The notes under the pieces were generated by a model that had not been told where the DNA came from, did not search any database, and saw nothing but the letters and a program-made list of their open reading frames with translations. 64,000 nucleotides of DNA from contig OU015664.1 in assembly GCA_907165275.2 (NCBI GenBank), positions 9,882,001 through 9,946,000 of the forward strand. Reading direction: 5' to 3'. Source of the stretch: Zygaena filipendulae. Lineage: Eukaryota; Arthropoda; Insecta; Lepidoptera; Zygaenidae. A program made the translations under genes and the position numbers. Within the stretch, counting starts at the first letter, position 1. Each line of letters opens with the position of its first letter. Below, piece after piece: positions 55,175-64,000 of this stretch.

Positions 55175-55545
55175 TCATTACTCAACTCGGAAAGTAGGTC
55201 TGAAGTTGCCTGAGAAGCGGGTTGAAAGTAACACTTTTCAGCCCTAGGGAGAATCGCTTTCAACTGACAGCTGGATACTGCAGAAACTCAAGTTTTTTTT
55301 ATGTCATAGGGGGCATACTTACTGGCCAGTAGCACACCTAATGGTTGATTTATGTAAAATAAAATTCACTCATTTTTTTCTTTAGCTAATTCCTATTTTT
55401 ATTTTGACTTTCCTTGCATTCGTAATGAAAAGCACAGTGTTATCCTCGGGAGAAAGACTTATTTAGTCCCTCGATCTATTGGCCAAACCCCGTCTCGGGA
55501 CTAAATAAGTTACTTTCACCCCTAGGATAACAATGTACTATTTAT
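55175..55545. mobile_element. Foldback-ended repeat, copy 2
   Basis: Matches 13991-14365 at both ends, including the hairpin (55439-55531). The centre is replaced by a fragment of the repeat found at 34330 (ATGTCATAGGGGGCATAC). Confidence 0.7.
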
Positions 55546-55781
55546 TGTAAGAGTATAGACGCGATTCCCAAGAAGTTTGAATCATTCGCTCATCGATCAC
55601 TGTAATTATTACACTCATTACAGTTAAATGCCTTCGAGACTAAGATTAATCGACAACGAGATTTACTTAAAATAGATTGCATTCCCCGAACCACAAAATC
55701 TATTGAGATCAAAATGAAACAATGAGTTTTCACATAACGTTTTAGATAGGCAAATAGGTATGTAGCAAACTTATTTATATA

Positions 55782-55915
55782 CTAGCTGTTCCCTGCGGTT
55801 TCACCTGCGATAAGTTTGGAATGCGATCAGTAAGTATGCCCTTCTCTGTACCCCTGACAACGTGTATGCACAATTTCATGATGATCGTTTGAGCCGTTGA
55901 AGCTTTAAAGTTGAC
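55782..55915 (-). mobile_element. Helitron-like element, 5' end lost
   Basis: CTAGCTGTTCCCTGCGG, TTTCACCTGCGATAAG, TCTGTACCCCTGACAACGTG, GATCGTTTGAGCCGTTG. Confidence 0.7.
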
Positions 55916-56354
55916 AAGTTCGAGGGAAATAAATTTCTCTGCTATATAAGCGCGACTCTATATGTCTCCAGTGAAATGCTTTAGTTTGGTAACTTTTGAA
56001 TAAATACGGAAACTATGTGTTTAGTTAAAATTAATTATTTGTTAATTAGCTACATATAAAATCGTAATATTTTTGGTTGTAGTTTTGTTTTGGTTCATAA
56101 GTTTCGCAATAGCGGGATGGTCCTAATTACTTGTGCAGAGGACATACTTACTTGGCAAAGCAGGTATTTCGAATTGAACCAATTCGAAACACCTATCTAC
56201 TTTGACCGTCTTATTCATTTTCCACCCCAATAAGAGACATAATATTTGAGCGCATCCAGTATGAGCAGTGTTTGTAAATACGGACATTAATATATGGTAA
56301 AGAAGTTTATGCGGATGTGTCTGCAGAAGAGATCGAGGAGGGTCAAGAAAAAGA

Positions 56355-56455
56355 TATCAAATCAAATCAAATATGCTTTATTGCCCCAGAAGAGAAAATA
56401 AAAACTAAGACAGATAAAAAGTAAATACAGAGCAAAAGGCGGCCTCAGGAAAGTA
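56355..56455 (+). repeat. Dispersed repeat with ATGCTTTATTGCC module
   Basis: TCAAATCAAATATGCTTTATTGCC followed by GGCGGCCT. Similar in kind to the CTTTATTGCACAGTA module near 10195. Confidence 0.4.
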
Positions 56456-57360
56456 AGTCGAATCAAAATAAATTCACTTTATAACCCAAAAACAGTAGAG
56501 AAACAAAACAACACACAGATAAAAATAAATAGAATCAATTAGACGACCTACCTAATTGATTCTTTATCTTTTCATAGGCAATCCAGGTAAAGAGAGAGAA
56601 GGAAAAGAAAGGTAGAATATGCGGCTTTGAATATAATGGAGTAACAGCTGTCAAAAGTCACAGGATACGTCACGGTCATCTAAGGATTACGAATGTGCAC
56701 GAGGCAAAGGTGTGCAAGGGTCGTAATGAATGGTGGCCTCTCTACTTACCCTACGGGCTACGGGAGACGCGGGCGAGCGTAAGTAGGTATGCAAGTTACA
56801 ATAAAGATGTACCGTATGACTATTGTGAGTTTACTTCCAGCCTAGAATTTAATCTGTAACACTCTTCAGCTGAACAGCTTGTTCAACTTTAGATAAAAAT
56901 TGCAATTTCAGTTGAATTACAATTTAAGGAAATCCACGCTAATCTTAAATTAAATAGAAATAAAATTTGCCCACGATCATTTCACGCCGATGTAAATCTT
57001 ATTTGCCATTCATTTATTTGCACACACAGTGATTTTGTATTCAAATAGAAAATTGGAAATGTGGCATTTGGAAATTTTCGGCTGTTGTAACCGGATTTGC
57101 GCTTAATCGCATTGCAATGATAGATTATTTCGATTTGGATCACTATGGTGTATTGTTTATCGCTTCGGCTTCTGAAAATACTAAGGGAAATATTATATAA
57201 CTGCACATGTAAAAACTTATATGGACGCCAAATTTTTGTAAATGTCTACGTTATTAATAATGGTATGACTACTCATCTTAGTTAATGGGGTAGGCCGATG
57301 AACCCTCGGTACTTCGACCCTTGGGATCTTTTGTACCATCCCCATCTTGTGATCCTCCCA

Positions 57361-57483
57361 CTACTCCCTAAAGACCTCGGTGGGTAGGAACCTAAAGCCC
57401 TCTGGTTCTGTGTAAGCCATCACCAGAAGACCCTTACGAGCCAAGGCATCGCACTCGCACATGAGATGGGCCATTGTCTCCAC
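57361..57483 (-). pseudogene. LINE ORF2 C-terminal fragment
   Basis: On the minus strand it reads VETMAHLMCECDALARKG, then GFRFLPTEVFRE and a stop. The C-x-C-x-ALAR pattern is typical of the tail after RNase H or reverse transcriptase in several insect LINE families. The rest of ORF2 is absent. No poly(A) or tail is clear at 57360-57240. Confidence 0.6.
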
Positions 57484-58310
57484 CTCTACGCCTTGGTATG
57501 ACTACGCTAAAACTAGTGTCGAATTGAGATTTGCATTATGTTCGAACAGTGACCACACCGCGGGCCAAGCGAGAGCAGCGAGCGTGCTCCGGCAGTGGAA
57601 AAAAATGTGCATATTTATGTGCAATTTACAATTCAATTTACAATAATTTAATAGACAGCAAAAAGAGAGACCAAGATTATTTAGTGTGTGATTTGATACC
57701 ATCCAAATAATACTACAAATATTGAATGAAAATAAATCGATGAATTTTCACTTAGATTTTTCACACCCAGAAGACTGATGGTGTAGGTCCTGGCCTAGGT
57801 TTATTTACTGTTGATCCTGTAGCTTTGAACCTTGCTACCCAGTGATGGATGAGGTTGATCGATGGTCTATCACGTAATCGGCGAATACCGTAATCGACGG
57901 CGTGCTACAGACAACGGAAATCCACTTAGAGATGTACGCCTCGACGGCAAAAGCGCGATGCTCTCCACTCCACTGTTCCATGGCTACTAAATTATACGCA
58001 CCGCTTGCGCTTCTAACAAGGCCCCCGCGCCCCTCTAACGTGTTGCGTTCAGAAACTATGATTGTTTAAACTTTGAAATCTGCCACTGGAATTCCCGCAG
58101 GAACTCTAAACTTCTTCCATAAGAACTTTCTCCTTTCAATAACCACACAAAAAATAATTTACGAAATTAGACCAGCCGTTTACACGCGATGCCGTGACCA
58201 AGGGAAATAGGGATTCATATTATATAGATAACTAGAATTGCGTTCTCAATAATTATTTATTAGTACTTATACAAAAACAACCTGTATACTACCATCTGAG
58301 CCCGGTATGT
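57484..58310. other. Intergenic stretch, no supported gene
   Basis: Mixed composition with a GC-richer part near 57890-58030. A Helitron-like scrap (GGAATTCCCGCAGGAACTCT) is at about 58088 and a CGCGATGCCGTGACCA module, also at about 37380, lies at 58185. Confidence 0.4.
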
Positions 58311-58708
58311 TTGTGTGACTTTCGACATTACATCAGGAATTATATGCATGAGGAGTATCGTGTGGCATTTCCGGGTATACCAATAACCTCTTTCCAAAAA
58401 TTCAGGTCAATCCATTTCTTCATGCCAACACAGTCATATATATCTATTATAAATAACGTACATATAAATAAAACCGAAGTGTCGGTCTGCAATATCGAGA
58501 TGACTGCCTTCTATCGAGCCCAGGGTTATATGCTAGTAAAACGTGAATAATAATAATAAAGCCTTTTAATTCCTGCCCACTGAATATTATCTTAAACTAA
58601 GTATTACATTATTTTATTGTTTAGTAGTGTTAGTTTTTTTTTATCATTGGTAAATAAAATTGACTAAGCTATGTTTATGTTAGTATTTTTTTTATTAGAT
58701 TATTAGTT

Positions 58709-58782
58709 CATCAGAATTGGCAGTATGGGCCCTGTACTCTTAACCTTTCCTATACAGGATAAATAAACGAAAAAAAAAAAAA
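58709..58782 (+). mobile_element. Tiny 3'-end retroinsertion with 12-bp target duplication
   Basis: 74 bp ending AGGATAAATAAACG plus poly(A). It is flanked by AGATTATTAGTT at 58697-58708 and 58783-58794. AATAAA, poly(A) and an exact duplication are the marks of LINE-driven reverse transcription. Confidence 0.85.
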
Positions 58783-59342
58783 AGATTATTAGTTTTCAGT
58801 GACGTGAGTCGTGACGTGACGTGAATTCTTAAAATATATATTTGGTTGTCTGTCCGGAATCTAATGTTTAGACCATCGGAACACACAACGAGTTTAATTT
58901 TGGAATGAAATAGTGTTCCTATACTGAAACTGTTTTTTTTTTCGAATATTCTAGGTCACCTACATTAATAAAACAAATTCTACTAATTAGTAATTACCTA
59001 CTCAAGTTACAGCAGACACCAAACCAATTAGTTCAATTAACAGCTGAGTGAGATTAACGAACGTCATGTTTTAATAGGAGTCGATTGATCGAGCATCTCA
59101 ACTAAATTCAAGTGTTAAGTTTACTCAAATAATGATCTCGATGGAGTTGCCACTTATACAGCTAAATAATAATGATGATAATAATAAGAATCCAAGTGGA
59201 TTATGAGATAAAACAGATCTGTGTGTACTGTGTTGTGACTTCACAACACGCATATATCCCTCAAAAAGCTATAGGCTTTCGTCGTGAAAACCAAGCGAAC
59301 ATGGTAATGTATGTACTACATATTATTACAGTATATATTATA

Positions 59343-59572
59343 CTAGCTGTCCCCCGCGATTTCATCCGCGGTAATTTCGGAGTTCCCGCGGAGGTTGCGG
59401 GAAAAAAGTACTCTATGTCCTTCAGTTCCCGAGGGAATTCCGGGATAAAAACTATCCTATCTTTTAAGTTGGACCATTTTATGAATGGTTACAAAATTTT
59501 ATCGAAATCCGTTCAGTAGTTTCGGAGTCCATCGCGGACAAACAACGTGACACGTTATTTATATGTATTAGA
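59343..59572 (-). mobile_element. Helitron-like element, near twin of 35993
   Basis: Same order and nearly the same bases as 35993-36221, including the GGAGGTTGCGGGAAAAA peculiarity. Inserted in SINE copy 4. Confidence 0.8.
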
Positions 59573-59577
59573 TTATA

Positions 59578-59795
59578 CTAGCTGTCCCGAGCGATTTCTC
59601 CGCGGAATTGTTCCATACAAACTTTGCAACCCCTTTTCATCCCCTCAGGGGTTGAATTTTCTAAATTCCTTTCTTATCGGATGCCTACGTCATACAAAGA
59701 ACACACCGTCCAAGTTTCAGGTCTCTACGATCAGCGGTTTAGGCTGTGCGTTGATCCATCAGTCATTCAGGACAAAGCATTTTATATGTTTAGAT
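59578..59795 (-). mobile_element. Helitron-like element, 'ATGCCTACGTCATAC' subfamily, copy 2
   Basis: CTAGCTGTCCCGAGCGATTT, CCCCTCAGGGGTTGAATTTT, GATGCCTACGTCATAC, CATCAGTCATTCAGGAC, TTTAGATA. Confidence 0.75.
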
Positions 59796-59879
59796 AAACA
59801 CGCCCAGATTGGAAAGTGGAACCCTGTTTTTATCACATATAGTCCACCCCCACCGGGAATCGAACCCGAAACCTTTATT

Positions 59880-60016
59880 TTGTTTGTTTTTTACGATCTA
59901 ACACAAAACTACTGGACCGATTCCAAAAAATTTTGAATGCTACATTATCCCTGAGTAACATACGTTAATTGTAACCTGAAACTCCCGCTGGAACTCCGTA
60001 ATTACCGCGGGGAACA
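59880..60016 (+). mobile_element. Helitron-like remnant
   Basis: TTTGTTTGTTTTTTACGATC, AACTACTGGACCGATTCC, GAAACTCCCGCTGGAACTCC, TTACCGCGGGGAACAGCTAA. Confidence 0.6.
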
Positions 60017-60051
60017 GCTAAATATCTTATATATCATTATCATTATCATTA

Positions 60052-60900
60052 TCTATCTATACATATAATAAAACTAAGTCGATAAAATGTGCGTGCCGAT
60101 AAAACTTAAAAAGGAGTCCCGACACGATAAAGGGACTTATGTGGTGTGATAGCCCTTTATCCCCCCTCGAACAAGAAAGTTCCCGTTTTAATCTAAAGGG
60201 CATGTTTTTAAAGATATAAGGGACTTTCCGACCCTTCAACTTGGAAATTAAGTGCAGTGGCGCCATCTGTTATCGAATATTTGAACTTCGTTCAAGACAA
60301 CTATGGAGACTATACACTCCAATAGTCATAGTGTATAGTCTCCATAGTTGTGAGCCATTGCAGCATGTGTAGTAGTGGCGCGAAATTTAAAATTCCAATT
60401 TCAATAAAATCTTAAATTTCATTTGTTACTATAATAAAGTTGTTAAATTTTGTGTATTTATACGTCATTATTTAACGTATATTTTGGAGTTAAAGCGACA
60501 TAATTTTAGTTATCCAAATTAGTTCTCAAAATATTTAAAAATTTAGGTTTTTAAATTTCGCGCCTTTACTACATACGCTATCGCTACAGAAGCTAGAAAG
60601 TTCCCGTTTTAATCTAAAGGGCGTGTTTCTAAAGATATAAGGAACTTTCCAACCCTACAACTTGGAAATTAAGTATAGTGGCGCCAAGCTTGCTCAAGAG
60701 TAGGAAATCCGAAAAATTTATGTATATATACTCCGGACAATAAAATGAAAAATGTTGTTTATAAACAAGTATTGTAAATAATGAGAAAACGTTTTCAATA
60801 AACTTTTTTTTTACTTTTTACGTCATAGTTTATTTTTTTATTTCGACTCTACCACGTCATCTCATATCAACTCCCGGGCGAAGCCGGGTTTTTTAGCTAG
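60052..60900 (+). mobile_element. Second Helitron-like family, about 850 bp
   Basis: Starts TCTATACATATAATAAAACT and ends with the hairpin CCCGGGCGAAGCCGGG, a T run and AGCTAG. A block of about 95 bp (GAAAGTTCCCGTTTTAATCT to AGTGGCGCCA) occurs twice, at about 60174 and 60597. A perfect 21-bp inverted repeat sits at 60298-60350. No coding frame. The next element starts directly after its CTAG. Confidence 0.75.
60298..60350. repeat. Perfect 21-bp inverted repeat inside the Helitron-like element
   Basis: CAACTATGGAGACTATACAC plus T pairs exactly with 60330-60350; loop 11 nt. Confidence 0.9.
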
Positions 60901-61191
60901 TTATGTATATAAAAGAAAGTCACTAGTTACACTATTTATAACTCAAGAACGGCTGAACCGATTTTGATGAAAATTGGTGGGGAGGTAGCTTAGAACCAGG
61001 AAACGGACATAGGATACTTTTTATCCCGGAATTCCCGCAGGAACTCCGGTGGGTGAAATCTCATGAAATTTTGCATACTTAGGTACACATTGTCAGGGGT
61101 ACAGAGAAGGACATAGGGTAGGTACTTTGCGTTCAGGAATTCCTGCGGGATCTCCGAAATTTCCGCGGGTAACACCGCGGGGCACAGCTAG
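60901..61191 (+). mobile_element. Helitron-like element with duplicated 3' half
   Basis: TATATAAAAGAAAGTCACTAG start, AACGGCTGAACCGATTTTG, first 3' half to GGTGGGTGAAATC, second from TTTTGCATACTTAGG to AACACCGCGGGGCACAGCTAG. Confidence 0.75.
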
Positions 61192-61294
61192 TTATATGAA
61201 GAAGTAAAGTTTGTAAGTATTTATGTAAGAGTAATCTCTGAAACTACTGAAGTGGTTATAAAATTATTTTACCAGTAGCTATCGCGTTCCTAAG

Positions 61295-61474
61295 AAATGT
61301 AAAAGTAAGTTTGTTTGTTTGTTACGCTTTCACGCCTCCACGGCATAACGGATCATTATAAAATTTTGTGTACACGTTGTCAGGGATACAAAGAAGGATG
61401 TAGGCTACTTTCTGTCCCAGAATTCCCGCGGGAACTCCGAAATTACCGCGGGTGAAACAGCGGGTAACAGCTAG
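61295..61474 (+). mobile_element. Helitron-like element, nearly complete
   Basis: AGAAATGTAAAAGTAAGTTTG, TACACGTTGTCAGGGATACA, TCCCAGAATTCCCGCGGG, ACCGCGGGTGAAACAGCGGG, ACAGCTAG. Confidence 0.75.
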
Positions 61475-61691
61475 TAGGATATATTTCAATGTGATACAAA
61501 GTGTTCACAAGGTAATACCAAAATTGATGCGAGTAAAACCGCGGCTGAGCAATAATTAGTCCGATAACGATGACTTTTCAGTTACACCTACGGGGGTTTT
61601 AATTAGTTTTTGACGTGTTAATTGATTATAGTTAAAGTTTTCTCGCCGGTCATAGAAAGAGACTTCACATAGAGTCGTCTCATCACTATGT

Positions 61692-61886
61692 ATACTAATA
61701 TTATAAAGAGCAAAAGTTTGTGAGTTTGTGACGTTGTAAGGGGTAATCTCTGGATCTACTGAACCGATTTTGAAAATTATTTCACTTATAGGAAGCTACA
61801 GTGACCCTGAGTGTCATAGGGTACTTTTTATTCTGGACTTCTCGCGGGAACTCCGAATTTCCCGCGGGTAAAACCACGGGGGACTA
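61692..61886 (+). mobile_element. Helitron-like element, unit 1 of a tandem pair
   Basis: TACTAATATTATAAAGAGC start, TCTGGATCTACTGAACCGAT, TCCCGCGGGTAAAACCACGG, GGGACTAG. Confidence 0.8.
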
Positions 61887-62034
61887 GCTATCTCTGGATC
61901 TACTGAACCGATTTTGAAAATTCTTTCACTTATAGGACGCTACAGTGATCTTGAGTGACATAGGGTGCTTTTAATCCCGAAATTCCCGCGGGCGCTTTGA
62001 AGTTACCGCGAGTGAAACCGCAGGGGTCAGCTAG
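61887..62034 (+). mobile_element. Helitron-like element, unit 2 of a tandem pair, 5' part missing
   Basis: Picks up at CTATCTCTGGATCTACTGAA immediately after the CTAG of unit 1 and repeats the same body to AACCGCAGGGGTCAGCTAG. Confidence 0.8.
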
Positions 62035-62207
62035 TCACTTATAAAGTTACTAATTGATATAAATGGTTGCAATCTGGTTGTTTGGTAGAAGTTACATTGC
62101 TAACTGAGATCAAATTCGGCTTTTCATATTTTATGTTTAGTAACGCTTGTCAAACGTAAGACTAGGCACTGTTGTGGTAATTAATTGAACTTTACGATTC
62201 AGACTTA

Positions 62208-62444
62208 CGGCCGCACTCAGAGCCGACTTTAATGATTACTTAGTTAAGTATAGATTTTTAAAACAAAATTTCCGCAATCAGAGATGTTCAGTAAATTTAT
62301 GTTGATTGGCATTTAATGAGATGTAACTTAATTAGTTAAATGCCAATTAACATTAATTTAATTAACTTGTCTGATTGCGGCAGTTTTATTTTAAAAATCT
62401 ATACTTAACTAAGTAATCATTAAAGTCGACTCTGAGTGCGGCGG
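62208..62444. mobile_element. Foldback MITE, 237 bp, TTA target duplication, copy 2
   Basis: CGGCCGCACTCAGAGCCGAC at the left and GACTCTGAGTGCGGCGG at the right, with the same internal palindrome as 20790-21026 and TTA at 62205-62207 and 62445-62447. Confidence 0.85.
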
Positions 62445-62649
62445 TTAGGCAATGGCAATTTAAGATTAATTATACAGCGAACAAGTTCTACACAAAACCC
62501 AATTTCTTGTTAATTACAATATTTAACGCATATCAAATTACACTAGCTGATAAGTTGTAATATTGTATTTTATTTTCTTATAATATTGTATTTTCTACTG
62601 AAAAGTATGAAAAACGGTTTATGTATATATTATTTAATTATGTTTAGTT

Positions 62650-62762
62650 GAATGCCAATTAACATTAATTTAATGAACGTCTCGGATTGCGGCAGTTCTG
62701 TTCATAAAACCTTTATTTAAAATTAAGTTATCATTAAAAGGACTCTGCAGAGAGCGGCCGTT
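62650..62762. mobile_element. Right half of the 237-bp foldback MITE
   Basis: TGAATGCCAATTAACATTAA, ACGTCTCGGATTGCGGCAG and GAGAGCGGCCG without the left half; 200 bp from copy 2. Confidence 0.65.
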
Positions 62763-62838
62763 AAACATATTTTTAAAAAGAAGAAGAATTAAGAGAGATT
62801 CGGCGTGGCCTTTGAGAAATAATATGAAGGTATAGTAA

Positions 62839-63041
62839 TCCTACTAATATTATAAAAGTGTGTATAAAAGTGTGGATGTTTCGATGTTTGTTACTCAATC
62901 ACGTAAAACCAGCTGAACAGATTTGGATGAAATTTGGCATGCACGTTGTCAGGGGTACAGAAGGATATAGGGTACTTTTTATCCCGGAATTCCCGCGGGA
63001 ACTCCTAAATTACCGCGGGTGAAACCGCGGGGCACAGCTAC
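62839..63041 (+). mobile_element. Helitron-like element, close relative of 52885
   Basis: TCCTACTAATATTATAAAAG start, GTTTGTTACTCAATCACG, GATTTGGATGAAATTTGGC, TACCGCGGGTGAAACCGCGG, GGCACAGCTAC. The last base of CTAG has changed. Confidence 0.8.
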
Positions 63042-64000
63042 ATTTCAAAATGGTACAAAACATTGGTTGGATAAAACATTGTATTTTCTACTACTGCGAA
63101 TTGTTTTTTTTTTTCACTTGAACTTAATATAACATTCGCAAGCGTCTCATGCTTTAGAGAACAATGAAATATGAAAAAAACCTACTGTATTATTGTCTCG
63201 TTGTCTGGCGAACAAAATATAGGTACATAGGTAGGTACAGAGCTCTCTACACGCGCTAGGGTTGTCACAATGGGAACACTCCGCAACGGTTTTTTGAAAC
63301 AATGCTCGACATAAAAATCTCGTGACTGAACGTTACGAAAATTGGGCGACGTGAAAATTCGACGCAGCGACAGCGCATTGAGTCATCATTCCGTGCTTAG
63401 CCCCCCGTTTGTGTACGTAGTTTTCGGGGTCATTTTTGCAGTTTTATTAAAAAAGCGAGAGTCACAGAGTTAAGAATCTGACAACGGGGACTGCGTGGTA
63501 GGTAATATAATTTTGATTAGCGAATCATCATCTGTTTCAGAGCGGAATCTCGCCTTCCATGCAGATCCACTGATAGTTCTTAAGTTTTTTGATGTAGATA
63601 ACAAAACAGAAATAAGTAAATATATAACAGGAAAATATATAGATATATATATATATATACAACGTGTTAATGAATTAACTGAAAACCTGATACACCCCAT
63701 TTAAAAAAAATAAACAATAATATGATGAAAGTGTATTTTATGTTGAAAAAATTTATACTTTAAAAGTTATTCAACATTAGTTTGGAGGTGACCTATCTAC
63801 GAAATTTCAAGCACTACGCCTGCGCCTGCCGGTTCAAATTTTTTTGCTGCGGGCGGCGTACGCGCCCAATATTGTATTATAAATAATTTAGACATGGGCT
63901 AGTAAAAATGAAAAATATAACCTATATTAAAACATAATGCGATCGATTCGCTAGTTGATTCTGAGCAAACTACTTTCTAGTTTTCGGTTAATTCATTTAC
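63042..64000. other. Intergenic end of the window
   Basis: Frames of 69 and 76 codons overlap on opposite strands at 63470-63704 and I recognise neither. GTAGGTAATA near 63498 and CTGTTTCAG near 63532 could bracket a small intron, but no protein emerges. Confidence 0.35.

Larger units (their letters stand above)
59219..59871 (-). mobile_element. tRNA-derived SINE, copy 4, split by two Helitron-like insertions
   Basis: SINE body at 59219-59340 (GTCGTGAAAACCAAGCG) and the part with TTCGATTCCCGGTGG at 59796-59871. The two elements at 59343 and 59578 fill the gap. The head with box A is lost. Confidence 0.75.

Noticed and set aside
59547..59936. Plus-strand 129-codon frame
   Set aside because: It runs across Helitron-like and SINE sequence; residues such as PPPGIEPETF are translations of the SINE box B region.

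Overview
The window looks like nuclear DNA from a moth or butterfly (Lepidoptera). It is AT-rich, its genes are split by introns, and it is crowded with short repeats of lepidopteran type: Helitron-like elements with a TC start and a hairpin plus CTAG end, tRNA-derived SINEs, MITEs with 2-3 bp target duplications, and 3' ends of LINEs. I see no bacterial, plasmid or phage features, no CRISPR array, and no rRNA or free-standing tRNA gene.

The one gene I can build with confidence is a Rhesus-type ammonium transporter (Rh50/Amt-Rh family) on the minus strand. Its nine coding exons run from 40591 (start codon) down to 18389 (stop). They were joined by hand at consensus splice sites, and their phases agree throughout. 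The result is one 419-residue reading frame with both pore 'twin histidines' (His160, His324) and the Rh signature segments. Introns 2-8 are short to moderate. Intron 1 is about 11.5 kb and holds a LINE 3' end, several MITEs, a Ty1/copia gag relic and a THAP-domain relic. One extra candidate exon (32986-33080, minus) could be an alternative first exon or a missing piece of the first extracellular loop.

Layout: 1-18100 is intergenic and repeat-rich, with no gene I can support. 18100-18471 is the Rh last exon with a possible poly(A) signal. 18472-40601 is the Rh gene body, including a 350-bp AACAC pentanucleotide satellite at 19467-19820. 40602-42400 is the presumed 5' flank. 42400-64000 is intergenic, with a dense set of Helitron-like copies (a head-to-tail run at 60052-62034), SINEs broken by nested insertions, foldback MITEs and LINE fragments.

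Most of the interest lies in how the mobile elements are built and where they sit. Helitron remnants lie within about 12-35 nt of the splice donors of exons 1, 2 and 4. One MITE family carries paired TGACGTCA (CRE-like) octamers. Two foldback MITEs of identical 237-bp length sit 41 kb apart. I found no convincing new multi-gene system.
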